From Opitutales bacterium (lineage in GTDB: Bacteria > Verrucomicrobiota > Verrucomicrobiia > Opitutales > UBA953): a DNA stretch of 64,000 nucleotides. The notes under the pieces are model-generated. The model was not told the DNA's origin. It did not search any database and saw only the letters and a list, made by a program, of their open reading frames with translations. The DNA is taken from assembly GCA_030725715.1 (NCBI GenBank), contig JANRFG010000012.1, positions 1 to 64,000 of the forward strand. Reading direction: 5' to 3'. Below, piece after piece: positions 8,551 through 17,254 of the stretch; position 1 is the first letter of the stretch; each line of letters begins with the position of its first letter. A program made the translations under genes and the position numbers.

Positions 8551-9336
8551 ATGAGCAAACTCCCCCTGCGCGACCGTATGGTCGTCCTCACCCGTCCGGA
8601 AGGACGCGGCGCCGACTGGAAGGACGCCCTCGTCGAAGCCGGCGCGGCCGTCTCCGAACTCCCGCTGCTCGAGATCAAGTTCGAGCCCGATGACACCGTC
8701 CTCAGCGAAGTGCTCGACGCCATGGGCGAATACGACTGGGTCGTCTTCACCAGCGCCAACGGCGTGCGCGGTTTCTTCGACCGCTTCTTCGAGCGCTTCA
8801 CCGACATCCGTTCCGTCGGCGGCGTGCGCTTCGCGTGCCTCGGCCCCGCGACGGAGAAAGCCCTGCGCCAGTACCACCTCGATGCCGACCTCACCGCCAC
8901 GCAGAACGACGCCCTTTCGCTCGGTCGCGAACTGATGACCAAGCATGACGTCGAGAACCAGAAGCTCCTCGTCGTCACCGGCAACCTCAACACCCCCGAG
9001 CTGCCACGCCTGCTCGCCGACGGCGCCATGGCGATCGTCGACGTGATCAAGGTCTACGCGACCGAAGAGAAGTCCGTCGCCGAATCCCCCGAGGCCGCCG
9101 AATTCCGCCGCCGTGGCGCCGATGCGATCGTCTTCGCGAGCCCGTCGGCCGTGGAATCTTTCCTGCACCAGGCCGCCTCGCTGCGCCCTGACGCCGGCGC
9201 GCGCCAGCCCAAGGCCGTCGCCATCGGCGCCACGACCGCCGACGCGCTCCGCAAGGCCGGCATCCCGCTCGCCGGCACCGCCGCCGCGCCGACCGCCAAG
9301 GCCATCCGCGACGCCGTGGTCGCCGCGCTCGCATGA
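8551..9336 (+). CDS. hemD: Uroporphyrinogen-III synthase
   Basis: Cyclises hydroxymethylbilane and inverts ring D to give uroporphyrinogen III. The 261-aa protein has the two-domain pattern of the family: VVLTRPEGRG near the start, the middle VFTSANGVRGFFDR and CLGPATEKAL, then the second half with DAIVFASPSAVESF and AIGATTADALRKAGI. HemD sequences diverge widely, so position after hemC adds weight. The ATG is 2 bases after the hemC stop and the gene ends in an ATGA overlap with trpF, which suggests translational coupling. Confidence 0.95.
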   Translation: MSKLPLRDRMVVLTRPEGRGADWKDALVEAGAAVSELPLLEIKFEPDDTVLSEVLDAMGEYDWVVFTSANGVRGFFDRFFERFTDIRSVGGVRFACLGPATEKALRQYHLDADLTATQNDALSLGRELMTKHDVENQKLLVVTGNLNTPELPRLLADGAMAIVDVIKVYATEEKSVAESPEAAEFRRRGADAIVFASPSAVESFLHQAASLRPDAGARQPKAVAIGATTADALRKAGIPLAGTAAAPTAKAIRDAVVAALA

Positions 9337-9983
9337 TCGGCAAGGCGCGCATCAAGGTCTGCGGGATCACCCGCGCCGCCGACGCCGCCACGGCCCTCGC
9401 CCAAGGCGCCGACTTCCTCGGCGTGAACTGCTGGCCGGGTTCGCCCCGCTGCGTGCCCGCCTCCGCCCGCGCGCAATTGCTCCGCGAGATTCCGCCGGCC
9501 AAGCGTATCGCCGTGACGGTCAATCCGTCCGTCGCCGAAGCGACCGCGTTGCTGACCGAAGGCTTCGCCCTCGTGCAGGCCCATTTCGATCCGACCAAAA
9601 CGGATTGCGACCCCCAGGCGCTCTCCGCGGCCGTGGGTCCCGCCCGCCTCTGGCTCGCCCCCAAGCTCGCCGACGGCGCCGAATGGCCCGCTGACCTGAT
9701 TCCCCTGGCCGTCGGGTTCGTCCACGACGCCCATGCCAAGGATGCCTTCGGGGGCACCGGCAAGACCTCGGACTGGACCCGTTTCGCCCAACTGCGTCAG
9801 CGCTACCCGGACTCCCAGTGGTTGTTGGCCGGCGGACTCGGCCCCGACAATATCGTGGCCGCGGCGGCCTCCGGAGCGGACTTTTTCGACCTGAACAGCG
9901 GCATCGAACTGGCGCCAGGCCTCAAATCTGCCGAAAAACTGTCGGCAGTCGCCGAAGCCCTGCTCAAAAATACTCAATCCTAA
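9333..9983 (+). CDS. trpF: Phosphoribosylanthranilate isomerase
   Basis: TIM-barrel enzyme of tryptophan synthesis that isomerises N-(5-phosphoribosyl)anthranilate, 216 aa. It starts IGKARIKVCGITR with the catalytic cysteine. The conserved block AKDAFGGTGKTSDW contains the second catalytic residue region (Asp) and phosphate contacts. The C-terminal LAGGLGPDNI, DLNSGIELAPGLK phosphate-binding loops are intact. It overlaps hemD by 4 bases; no other trp gene is in the window, so it is uncoupled from the rest of the pathway and expressed with heme genes. Confidence 0.95.
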   Translation: MIGKARIKVCGITRAADAATALAQGADFLGVNCWPGSPRCVPASARAQLLREIPPAKRIAVTVNPSVAEATALLTEGFALVQAHFDPTKTDCDPQALSAAVGPARLWLAPKLADGAEWPADLIPLAVGFVHDAHAKDAFGGTGKTSDWTRFAQLRQRYPDSQWLLAGGLGPDNIVAAAASGADFFDLNSGIELAPGLKSAEKLSAVAEALLKNTQS

Positions 9984-10007
9984 GTCATACCCCCTCCTGC
10001 CGGGACT

Positions 10008-10023
10008 TGGCACGGGGGGTGCA
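10008..10023 (+). promoter_or_regulatory. Sigma-54 (RpoN) promoter for glnB
   Basis: TGGCACGGGGGGTGCA matches the sigma-54 consensus TGGCACG-N4-TTGCW at 11 of 12 defined positions, with the GG and GC dinucleotides at the correct -24/-12 spacing. The predicted transcription start is near 10034, leaving a roughly 38-base leader before the glnB ATG at 10072. The downstream gene encodes a PII protein, a classic NtrC/RpoN target. No clear NtrC enhancer was identified in the short spacer; it may lie inside trpF. Confidence 0.75.
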
Positions 10024-10062
10024 TAAGTGGACTTGCTCAACCGAACGCCTAACCCAACCTAA

Positions 10063-10410
<348 letters not shown>

Positions 10411-10433
10411 GCCTCGGTCACACTCAAGCAAAT

Positions 10434-10458
10434 GGGCGTCCTGCGGGACGCCCTTTTT
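10434..10458 (+). terminator. Rho-independent terminator of glnB
   Basis: Perfect 8-bp stem GGGCGTCC / GGACGCCC with TGCG tetraloop followed by TTTTT, beginning 24 bases after the glnB stop. It also separates glnB from the convergent cupin gene, whose stop is at 10465. Confidence 0.92.
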
Positions 10459-10464
10459 GTTGGC

Positions 10465-10989
10465 TTACTTGGGCGGCTGGGGCGCAGCCTTCGCCGCCGC
10501 CTTGGCCGCGTCGCGCTTGGCGAGCATGCCCGGCGAATTCCATTTGATCACGTGATACGTGGCGGGGACGTCGCCGGCGTTACGGATCGCGTGGTCGATG
10601 TTCGCCGCTTGGAAGATGACCGAGCCCGGACCGAGCTTCACCCAATCGCCGGCGACGAGCGACTCGACCGTGCCTTCCTTGACGATGAGCAGCTCCTCGT
10701 CGGCATGCTGGTGGGGCGGATGGGCCGCCTGCCCCGGATTCAAGGTCGTGATGTGGCATTCCAATTCGTCGAGCGTCGCGGTCGGCGCCTGGCAGACCTT
10801 GCGATAGGCCCCCACCTTGCTGGGCTTGACCGTCAGCTTCTCCCAATCGAAGGCCATCGAGCCCATCTCCGGTTTGGAGCCCGGGACATCGGCGGCGAGC
10901 GGGGCGTGACCGATGAAACCGGTGAGGCCGAGGCAGACGGAGGCGGTCAGGGCGGCGACGACGAGGTCGCGACGATTCGGGGTAGGCAT
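10465..10989 (-). CDS. Secreted cupin-domain protein
   Basis: 174-aa protein with an N-terminal NRRDLVVAALTASVCLG stretch that resembles a twin-arginine or Sec signal, then a single cupin_2 barrel. Cupin motif 1 is HPPHQHADEELLIVKEG (metal-binding His, His, Glu pattern); motif 2 is in the NIDHAIRNAGDVPA region. The C-terminus is Ala/Lys/Pro-rich. Cupins of this size can be dioxygenases, isomerases or simple ligand-binding proteins; no substrate can be assigned. It is a single gene converging on glnB and divergent from the peptide-binding lipoprotein at 11077. Confidence 0.82.
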   Translation of the reverse strand: MPTPNRRDLVVAALTASVCLGLTGFIGHAPLAADVPGSKPEMGSMAFDWEKLTVKPSKVGAYRKVCQAPTATLDELECHITTLNPGQAAHPPHQHADEELLIVKEGTVESLVAGDWVKLGPGSVIFQAANIDHAIRNAGDVPATYHVIKWNSPGMLAKRDAAKAAAKAAPQPPK

Positions 10990-11076
10990 GCGAACTTCAT
11001 AGGAAACCCGCCCTTGGGAGTAAAGAGTCCATCCAGACGCCTTGCCCTCGGACCGACCGCGGGCCTAATCTCCGGC

Positions 11077-12747
11077 ATGCCTCGCCCCGCACTCCGATGG
11101 ACCGCCGCCCTGCTCGGCCTGGCGTCCCTGCTGGTCGGTTGCGGCGATGGCCGGACCACCGCCGAGAAGAAAGCCGCCGAGGGCTATCTGATCATCAACA
11201 ACATGGCCGAGCCGTCCGGACTGGACCCGCAGACGGTCACCGGTCTCAGCGAAAGCCACATCGTCGGCGCCCTCTTCGAAGGACTGGTCAATTACGACCC
11301 CAAGGACCTGCACCCCATACCAGGCATCGCCGAAAGCTGGACGATGTCGGCCGACGGCAGGACCTGGACCTTCCGACTGCGCCAAGCGGCCAAGTGGTCC
11401 AACGGCGATCCCATCACCGCGGCGGACTTCCTCTTCAGCTATGAGCGCATGCTGCGGCCGAGCTTCGGGGCGGAATACGCTTCGATGCTGCACGGCATCC
11501 GCGGCGCCAAGGATTTCGCCGCCGGCAGGACGAAGGACTTCCGGACCGTCGGCGTGCGCGCGACCGACGCGCATACGCTGGTCATCGAACTCGAGCATCC
11601 CATCCCTTATTTCCTCCAGCTCCTCTGTCACCACAGCTGGATCCCGGTGCACCCGCCGACGATCCTCAGGTTCGGGGCCATCGATGCCCTGAACACGCCA
11701 TGGACCCGCCCTGGCGCGATGGTCAGCAGCGGCGCGTTCACGCTCGAGAGCTGGGAAGTCGCGCGCCGTGTGGTCGTACGCAAGAACCCCCTCTACTGGA
11801 ACGCCAAGGAAGTCGTGCTCGACGCCGTGGAATTCAGGGCCATCGCCGACCTCTTCGCCGAAGAACGCGCCTTCCGCGGCGGCGAACTGCACGTCACCGG
11901 CGCGGTGCCGCCCTACAAGGTGGCCAAGCTCCGCGCGGACAAAGCCCCGCAGCTACGGATCGACCCCTTCCTCGCGACCGCCTTCGTCTGGGTCAACTGC
12001 GACATCATAGGCGCCAAGCCCGCGGACAAAGCCGCCCGCAAGGCGCTCAGCGATCCGCGGGTGCGTCGCGCGCTCGGCATGGCCCTCGACCGTAACCTGA
12101 TCGCCGAGAAAGTCCTGCGGGCCGGCGAGAAGCCCGCGCTCCATTTCACGCCGCCCGGCACGGGCGGATTCCAGCCGACGGCGCGCTGGAAGCAGGACGC
12201 CGCGGAAGCGCGTCGCCTCCTCGCCGAAGCCGGTTACCCCGGCGGCAAAGGGCTCCCGAAGTTCGACTACCTCTACGCGACGTCCGAAGGCCAGCAGATG
12301 GTCGCGCAGGCCTACCAGGAGATGTGGCGCCGCGAACTCGGCGTCGAGGTCGAGCTGCGCAACCTGGAGTGGAAGGTCTACCTGACCGCCATGCGCAAAG
12401 GCGAGTTCCACCTCTGCCGCGGCGCGTGGGTCGGCGACTACAACGACCCCAACACCTTCCTCGAGATGCTCATCACCGGCAACGAGCTCAACAACTGCAA
12501 CTGGAGCGACGCGGAGTACGACCGCCTGCTCGGGCTCGCCGCGCGCGAGAGCGACGCCGCCAAGCGCTTCGGCTACTTCCAGCTCGCCGAGGCCCGGCTG
12601 GTCGAACAGGCGCCCGTGCTCCCCGTCGTCTTCAATACGAACAAGTATCTCATGCGCCCGGAAGTCCAGGGCTGGCACCCCACCCTGCTCGACCAGCACC
12701 CGCTCTCGGCCGTCCGGCTCGTCCCGACCCGGGCGAAAGGGGATTGA
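11077..12747 (+). CDS. Oligopeptide-type ABC solute-binding lipoprotein (SBP family 5)
   Basis: Periplasmic or outer-leaflet binding protein of 556 aa from ATG 11077. The signal ends in a lipobox LLVGCG, so the mature protein starts at a lipidated cysteine. Features of family 5 (OppA/DppA): AEPSGLDPQTVTG, LFEGLVNYDP, AESWTMSADGRTWTFRLR, and later RRALGMALDRNLI. The frame stays open upstream to 10432, but that extension lacks a signal and crosses the cupin gene, so it is rejected. No permease or ATPase genes are adjacent, so it is an orphan component here. Ligand is probably a peptide, by family only. Confidence 0.93.
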   Translation: MPRPALRWTAALLGLASLLVGCGDGRTTAEKKAAEGYLIINNMAEPSGLDPQTVTGLSESHIVGALFEGLVNYDPKDLHPIPGIAESWTMSADGRTWTFRLRQAAKWSNGDPITAADFLFSYERMLRPSFGAEYASMLHGIRGAKDFAAGRTKDFRTVGVRATDAHTLVIELEHPIPYFLQLLCHHSWIPVHPPTILRFGAIDALNTPWTRPGAMVSSGAFTLESWEVARRVVVRKNPLYWNAKEVVLDAVEFRAIADLFAEERAFRGGELHVTGAVPPYKVAKLRADKAPQLRIDPFLATAFVWVNCDIIGAKPADKAARKALSDPRVRRALGMALDRNLIAEKVLRAGEKPALHFTPPGTGGFQPTARWKQDAAEARRLLAEAGYPGGKGLPKFDYLYATSEGQQMVAQAYQEMWRRELGVEVELRNLEWKVYLTAMRKGEFHLCRGAWVGDYNDPNTFLEMLITGNELNNCNWSDAEYDRLLGLAARESDAAKRFGYFQLAEARLVEQAPVLPVVFNTNKYLMRPEVQGWHPTLLDQHPLSAVRLVPTRAKGD

Positions 12748-12784
12748 AGCGGTCCGACCCTCAGCCTATCTTCCCCTCATCGCC

Positions 12785-13291
12785 ATGCGTTCCCTCGCCC
12801 TCGCCCTGCTCGCCACCTTCACCGCCCTGACCGCCGTCGCCCAGAACGACCCGCTGCGCGCCGCGCCGCAGGACAAGGCCTTCGCCAAGCTCCGCGGCAT
12901 CACTCAGTTCTACATCGACGTCACCACCTCGGAGAACCGTCCGGAGGATGCCGACCTGCGGACCGAGATCCGGGACGGCATGGAACTCGAGCTCCGCCGC
13001 GCCAACCTCACCCCGAAGGCGGTCGAAGGCCTGAGCCCGGAAGCCGCCACGCCGCTGCTCCTGGTCGAAGTGCGCTATGACCGCGGCCTCGGGCGCTACA
13101 CCGCCGACGTCATCCTCTCCGTGCGCGACAACGCGACGATCACCCGCAACAAGGAAGCCGTCCTCGCCCAGTCCTACAGCGAAAGCCGCCGCGCCCTCGG
13201 CACGTCGGACACCGCGCTCAACCGCGAGGTCAAGGCCCGCAGCCGCGAGCTCGTGCTCGAGATCATCGACGGCATGAAGCGCCTCAAGTGA
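12785..13291 (+). CDS. Secreted hypothetical protein
   Basis: 168-aa protein with a Sec signal peptide (MRSLALALLATFTALTAVAQ) and no further membrane segment. The mature part is a mixed alpha/beta sequence with YIDVTTSENRPEDADLRTEIRD near the start and a Lys/Arg-rich helical C-terminus. It resembles small periplasmic proteins annotated only as hypothetical in this phylum. It sits 37 bases after the peptide-binding lipoprotein and 33 bases before the RidA-like gene, so all three could be one transcript. No function assigned. Confidence 0.7.
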   Translation: MRSLALALLATFTALTAVAQNDPLRAAPQDKAFAKLRGITQFYIDVTTSENRPEDADLRTEIRDGMELELRRANLTPKAVEGLSPEAATPLLLVEVRYDRGLGRYTADVILSVRDNATITRNKEAVLAQSYSESRRALGTSDTALNREVKARSRELVLEIIDGMKRLK

Positions 13292-13324
13292 ACGGCCGCC
13301 CGCCCCGCCACCGGTCCTGAACCC

Positions 13325-13789
13325 ATGTCCTCCGTCGAAGCCCGCCTCGCCGAACTCGGCGTCACCCTGCCCACCCCTCCCGCCGCCGCGGGCGCCTACG
13401 TCCCCGCCGTCCGCACGGGCAACCTGCTCTACCTCGCCGGCACCCTGCCGATGAAGGACGGCAAGATCGCTTCGCTCGGCAAGGTCGGCCGCGAAGTCGA
13501 CCTCGTCCAGGCCGCGGACGCCGCGCGCCTCTGCGTGCTCAACGCCCTCGCCAACGCCCAGGCCGCGCTCGGCTCGCTCGACCGCGTCACGCGCGTCGTG
13601 ATGGTCAACGGCTTCGTCAACGGCGTCGACGGCTTCAGCGACAGCCCCAAGGTGCTCAACGGCGCCTCGGAATTCCTCCTCCAGGTCTTCGGCGACGCCG
13701 GCAAGCACGCCCGCGCCGCGGTCTCCGTCAACGGCCTGCCCCTCGGCGTCTCCGTCGAGGTCCAGCTGGTGCTCGAAGTCCGCGGCTGA
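13325..13789 (+). CDS. RidA/YjgF family protein
   Basis: 154-aa cytosolic protein of the Rid family. RidA members hydrolyse reactive enamine/imine intermediates from PLP enzymes, while several subfamilies have unknown roles. Visible are VRTGNLLYLAGTLP, a central helix with LNALANAQAALGSLDRV, VVMVNGFVNG, and the C-terminal ARAAVSVNGLPLGVSVEVQ. The last holds the arginine and glutamate that line the active site in canonical RidA. It is longer than E. coli RidA (128 aa) and fits the YER057c/UK114-like subgroup. Convergent with the tonB-like gene, 6 bases apart. Confidence 0.9.
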   Translation: MSSVEARLAELGVTLPTPPAAAGAYVPAVRTGNLLYLAGTLPMKDGKIASLGKVGREVDLVQAADAARLCVLNALANAQAALGSLDRVTRVVMVNGFVNGVDGFSDSPKVLNGASEFLLQVFGDAGKHARAAVSVNGLPLGVSVEVQLVLEVRG

Positions 13790-13795
13790 GCGCGT

Positions 13796-14602
13796 TCAGC
13801 CTTCGGACAGGCTGACGCGGGTGAAGTCGATCTTGAACGACCTGCCCTTCGGCGGCTTGCCGCAGTTCCCGATCTGGGCGCACGCGCGCTTCACCAGTTC
13901 GGCCATGCGCGCATCGCGCGGGGAATTGATCCAACCCGAGAAACTGACGAAGCCCGAGGCGTCGACGCTGACGGTGACGCCGCAGGTGCCGCCGGTGGCC
14001 ACGGATTCGCCTTCGGCCGCGACGATCTCCCGCCACGCCGTGAGCAGCCTCGCCTGGACGGTGCCCGCATAGGCCGCGAGTTCGGAGGCCGAACCGCCTT
14101 CGCCGCCGTTGTCGCCGGTGCCGTAGCTCCGGCCTTTCTTGACGGACACGCCGCCGATGCCGCCCGACTTGGCCGACACGCCGGGCCGGCCGGACTTGCC
14201 TTGGCTCTTGTTGAATTCGTCGAGCGTCATGCGGCTCGGCTTGCTGGTGGCGCCGTTCTTCACGACCGCCTTCGTCGAGGGCTTGGTATTCGTCGAGGGC
14301 GGCGCGGCCTGCTCGGCCTGTTCGCGATCGCGGAGGATCTTATCGACGTTGAGCTTGGGGACCTTGATGCGGGCGATACCTTGATTGGTGCCCGTCTCGG
14401 CGCCTTGGGCGACGCCCGGGGCTTTGCCGATCTCGCCGGGACGCTTGCCCGGGATGCCGGCGAGGTCGATGAGCAGAGGGTCGGCGGGTTCGACGACCTC
14501 ACCGCCGTGCCGCGCGGCATACCACGAGAAACCGATGACCGCGCCGAGGAGACCGAGGTGCACCATCACGGAACCGACCCAACCTCTGCCTGCGGCGGCC
14601 AT
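13796..14602 (-). CDS. TonB/TolA-like periplasmic energy transducer
   Basis: 268-aa protein with one N-terminal membrane helix (about residues 8-28), a long Pro/Lys/Gly-rich periplasmic linker, and a C-terminal domain resembling TonB/TolA (QARLLTAWREIV, CGVTVSVDASGFVSFSGW). It is the third gene of an exbB-exbD-tonB-like unit; its ATG is 3 bases after the exbD stop. It likely couples the proton motive force to outer-membrane receptors such as the two at 920-5018. Three cysteines in the C-terminal domain are unusual for TonB. A Tol-type role in envelope constriction cannot be excluded because no tolB or pal is nearby. Confidence 0.75.
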   Translation of the reverse strand: MAAAGRGWVGSVMVHLGLLGAVIGFSWYAARHGGEVVEPADPLLIDLAGIPGKRPGEIGKAPGVAQGAETGTNQGIARIKVPKLNVDKILRDREQAEQAAPPSTNTKPSTKAVVKNGATSKPSRMTLDEFNKSQGKSGRPGVSAKSGGIGGVSVKKGRSYGTGDNGGEGGSASELAAYAGTVQARLLTAWREIVAAEGESVATGGTCGVTVSVDASGFVSFSGWINSPRDARMAELVKRACAQIGNCGKPPKGRSFKIDFTRVSLSEG

Positions 14603-14604
14603 GC

Positions 14605-15030
14605 TCAGCGCGTCTCGGTGTCGAGCGCCGCCTTCGTCAGGCCCTTGGCCTTGGCGAGGGAAAGCACGTCGATGATCTTCTGGTAGGAGAGCGCGCCGTC
14701 GCCGCGGATGCGGACGACCGGCTGCTCCGCCTCGGGCAGGGCCGCGAGGGTCGCGAACTCGGCTTCGAGCTGGGCCGTCGTGACGGGGCGGGCGCCGAGG
14801 GAAAGCCCGCCGTTACGGTCGATGCTGACGATGCGATGCTGGACCTTGGTGTCCGGCGCCTTGCCCGCGCCCTTGTCGGCCTTGGGCAGGTTGACCGCGG
14901 TCGTCTGCTCCAGCACCGGCGTCGCGATCATGAAGATGATCAGCAGCACGAAGCAGAGATCGAGCATCGGCGTGACGTTCAGCTCGTTCATCGCGTGCAG
15001 CCGGTTCGGCTTGGAAAAGGAGCGGGCCAT
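14605..15030 (-). CDS. exbD: ExbD/TolR biopolymer transport protein
   Basis: 141-aa inner-membrane protein with one helix near residues 20-40 and a periplasmic domain. The helix MLDLCFVLLIIFMIATP carries the essential aspartate that conducts protons with ExbB. The periplasmic part shows VSIDRNGGLSLGARPVT and QPVVRIRGDGALSYQKIIDVL, typical of ExbD/TolR. It lies between exbB (6-base gap) and the tonB-like gene (2-base gap). Confidence 0.93.
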   Translation of the reverse strand: MARSFSKPNRLHAMNELNVTPMLDLCFVLLIIFMIATPVLEQTTAVNLPKADKGAGKAPDTKVQHRIVSIDRNGGLSLGARPVTTAQLEAEFATLAALPEAEQPVVRIRGDGALSYQKIIDVLSLAKAKGLTKAALDTETR

Positions 15031-15036
15031 CGGATC

Positions 15037-15903
15037 TTACTGGGCGTCTTCCCAGCCGGGCAGCGCGGCGGGGGGCGCCTCGGGAGCGGGGGCCGCGGCG
15101 GCGGCCGGAGCGACCGCGGCGGCGGCCTGGGCCGCCTGGGCGGCGCGCTGCAGGCGCTCGCGCTCCTGCGCGGCCTCGAAGTTGCGGCGGGCTTCGCCTT
15201 CGAGCTCGAGCTCGACGCGGTCGGCGAGCGAGCTCGCGAAGTTCTCGAGCTCGGTCGTCATGATCTTCACCTGCGTGAGCAGGTAGTTGTAACCGAAGGT
15301 GGCGGGGATGGCGACGAGCAGGCCGAGCGTGGTCGTGACGAGCGCGCCGCAGACGCCGGGCGCGAGCTGCGCGATGCTGGCCTTCTCGGTGAGCGCGCCG
15401 AAGGCGACCATGACGCCCCAGACCGTGCCGAGCAGGCCGAGGAACGGGGCGCCGGAGACGAGCGAGCTGAGCAGCACCATCTTGTCCTCGTACTTGACCA
15501 TCGTGCGCGCGACGCCGCGCTGGACGGCGTTCTCGACGTGGCCCATGCACAGCGTGACGTCCGCCGGACGCACGAGGCGGCCTTTGTGGCGCTGCACGGC
15601 GGAGACCGCTTCGGCGACGAGGAACTCATAAGGCCCGAGGTTCGAGCCGCGCGGGAAGTTGAGCGCGACGACGGCGGGCTCGTCGCGGAGACGGCGTTCG
15701 AAGGCGTGGTTGCGCCGACGCAGCTCCTGGACGTCGGACCATTTCTGGATCATGGCACCCCAGCCGACGAAAGAACAGATGCCCAGGACGACGGCGACGG
15801 CCATGCCGGCCGCGTCCATCTGCTTGAAATACCAGAGGGCGCCCTTGTCGGCCTCGGCCAGCACCAGCATGAAGACAGGAGAAAGCATCGGTTTCCTAGG
15901 CAA
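15037..15903 (-). CDS. exbB: ExbB/TolQ/MotA proton channel protein
   Basis: 288-aa inner-membrane protein of the MotA/TolQ/ExbB family and first gene of the unit. It has an N-terminal helix (about 31-50), a cytoplasmic stretch, and two closely spaced helices including LVSGAPFLGLLGTVWGVMVAF and LVTTTLGLLVAIPATFGYNYL, the family's signature proton-path helices. The C-terminus is an Ala/Pro-rich tail that is not part of the core. With ExbD it forms the stator that energises the TonB-like protein. The 83-base divergent spacer to the McsA-like gene must hold its promoter; no metal box like that at 5030 was seen there. Confidence 0.93.
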   Translation of the reverse strand: MPRKPMLSPVFMLVLAEADKGALWYFKQMDAAGMAVAVVLGICSFVGWGAMIQKWSDVQELRRRNHAFERRLRDEPAVVALNFPRGSNLGPYEFLVAEAVSAVQRHKGRLVRPADVTLCMGHVENAVQRGVARTMVKYEDKMVLLSSLVSGAPFLGLLGTVWGVMVAFGALTEKASIAQLAPGVCGALVTTTLGLLVAIPATFGYNYLLTQVKIMTTELENFASSLADRVELELEGEARRNFEAAQERERLQRAAQAAQAAAAVAPAAAAAPAPEAPPAALPGWEDAQ

Positions 15904-15986
15904 TCCGCCGCGGGCAGGGCTTCAACCCGAAAAGGTTCGCCCGCACGCTTGAACCGACGGCGGTTCCGCCGCATGGTGAGGGCTGC

Positions 15987-16472
15987 GTGATCCCTCGTCC
16001 GCCCTCCTGCCAAGGCTGCGTCCAGCACGCGGTCGTCTACTTCACCCTCGTCGCCGGGGGCAAGGCGGAGACCTATGCCTGCTGCCAAGGCTGCCCCTCC
16101 CTCGGATCGGACGCCATCCTGCCGTCCCTCGCCCTGGGCCTGAAGCTGAGCGTCCCGACCCCCGTCGGCCGCGGCAAGTGCCCGGCCTGCGGCTTCCGCT
16201 GGTCCGATTACGAACGCATCCACCGCCTCGGCTGCGCCACCTGCTACGAAGCCCACGCTCCCCAGGCCTTGGCGACCCTCGCGCGCATCCAGCCCGCGCT
16301 GGAGCACCACGGCCGGCGCCCGCAGGACAGCCAGGCCGACCGCCTCGCCAAGCTGGCCAAGGCCCGCGCCGACCTCCAAGCCGCCCTGCGGGTCGAGGAC
16401 TTCGAAGCCGCGGCCGTCCTCCGGGACCAGATCGCCGAGCTCGAGAACGGCCCGACGGAGAGCCGCTCCTGA
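15987..16472 (+). CDS. McsA-like zinc-finger protein with UVR domain
   Basis: 161-aa protein starting at GTG 15987. The N-terminus has paired cysteine knuckles (CQGC, CCQGC, CPAC, CATC) arranged as in McsA. The C-terminus has a UvrB/UvrC-type helical hairpin (KARADLQAALRVEDFEAAAV-LRDQIAELE). In Firmicutes McsA activates the arginine kinase McsB and ClpC. Here no mcsB or clpC is adjacent; surE follows after 8 bases. The role is inferred to be an adaptor or redox/zinc-sensing partner of a Clp/arginine-kinase system located elsewhere, if present. Confidence 0.85.
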   Translation: MIPRPPSCQGCVQHAVVYFTLVAGGKAETYACCQGCPSLGSDAILPSLALGLKLSVPTPVGRGKCPACGFRWSDYERIHRLGCATCYEAHAPQALATLARIQPALEHHGRRPQDSQADRLAKLAKARADLQAALRVEDFEAAAVLRDQIAELENGPTESRS

Positions 16473-16480
16473 TTTACCAG

Positions 16481-17248
16481 ATGAAACCCACCGCCCTGCT
16501 GACCAATGACGACGGCATCAACGCCGCGTTCCTCCACGCCCTGGTGGCCGCCTGCGCAGCCGAAGGCTTCCGGGTGGTCGTGGCCGCCCCCTCCGGCGAG
16601 CGCAGCTGGATCGGCCGGGCCTTCAGCCGTCACCGCGAGGTCAGGCTGACGGACTACCCCGGCCTAGGAGACCAGGCCTGGGCCATCGACGGCACCCCTT
16701 CCGACTGCGTCAACATCGCCCTCGGCCACCTCCTGCCCGTGCGGCCTGACGTCGTCCTCTCCGGCATCAACATCGGCTTCAACGCCACGATGCCCCTCTG
16801 CCTGAGCTCCGGGACCCTCGCCGGCGCGACCGAAGGCACCGCCTGGGGCCTGCCGGCCGTCGCCTGCTCCCTGGACCTCGAACAATCGCTTTTCGAACAG
16901 GTCCACCGGAACTCTTCGGTCTGCCCGCCGGCCTTGCGCCCGCACCTCGAGACCGCCTGCCTTCACGCCGCCCGCTTCGCCAAGGGACTCGTCGGCCAGC
17001 CGGTCACCGGCCTGCACGTCCACAGCCTCAACTACCCGGCCGGCGTCACCGCCGACACCGCCATGGAACGCAGCACCCCGGCGCTCGTCCGGCATGGCTC
17101 GCTCTTCCGGCGCTCGGCCCTCGGGTTCACGTTCGCCTGGAACGACGGCGAGAACCTCACCACCGACCAACAGACAGACCTCGCCGTCTTGGAGCGAGGT
17201 CTGATCAGTCATACGGTCTTCGACTTCGGCGGCACCGCGCCGCTCTGA
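16481..17248 (+). CDS. surE: SurE-type 5'/3'-nucleotidase
   Basis: 255-aa metal-dependent nucleoside monophosphate phosphatase, started at ATG 16481 (MKPTALLTNDDGI); the frame is open further upstream but overlaps the McsA-like gene. The N-terminal LLTNDDG supplies the two metal-binding aspartates, APSGERSWIGR the Ser loop, and VVLSGINIGFN the Asn ligand. WAIDGTPSDCVNIAL is also a family block. Involved in nucleotide pool and stationary-phase metabolism in other bacteria. Confidence 0.93.
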   Translation: MKPTALLTNDDGINAAFLHALVAACAAEGFRVVVAAPSGERSWIGRAFSRHREVRLTDYPGLGDQAWAIDGTPSDCVNIALGHLLPVRPDVVLSGINIGFNATMPLCLSSGTLAGATEGTAWGLPAVACSLDLEQSLFEQVHRNSSVCPPALRPHLETACLHAARFAKGLVGQPVTGLHVHSLNYPAGVTADTAMERSTPALVRHGSLFRRSALGFTFAWNDGENLTTDQQTDLAVLERGLISHTVFDFGGTAPL

Positions 17249-17254
17249 GCCGGC

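Noticed and set aside
10432..11076. N-terminal extension of the peptide-binding lipoprotein
   Set aside because: The upstream frame overlaps the cupin gene and lacks a signal; ATG 11077 gives a proper lipoprotein signal with lipobox.
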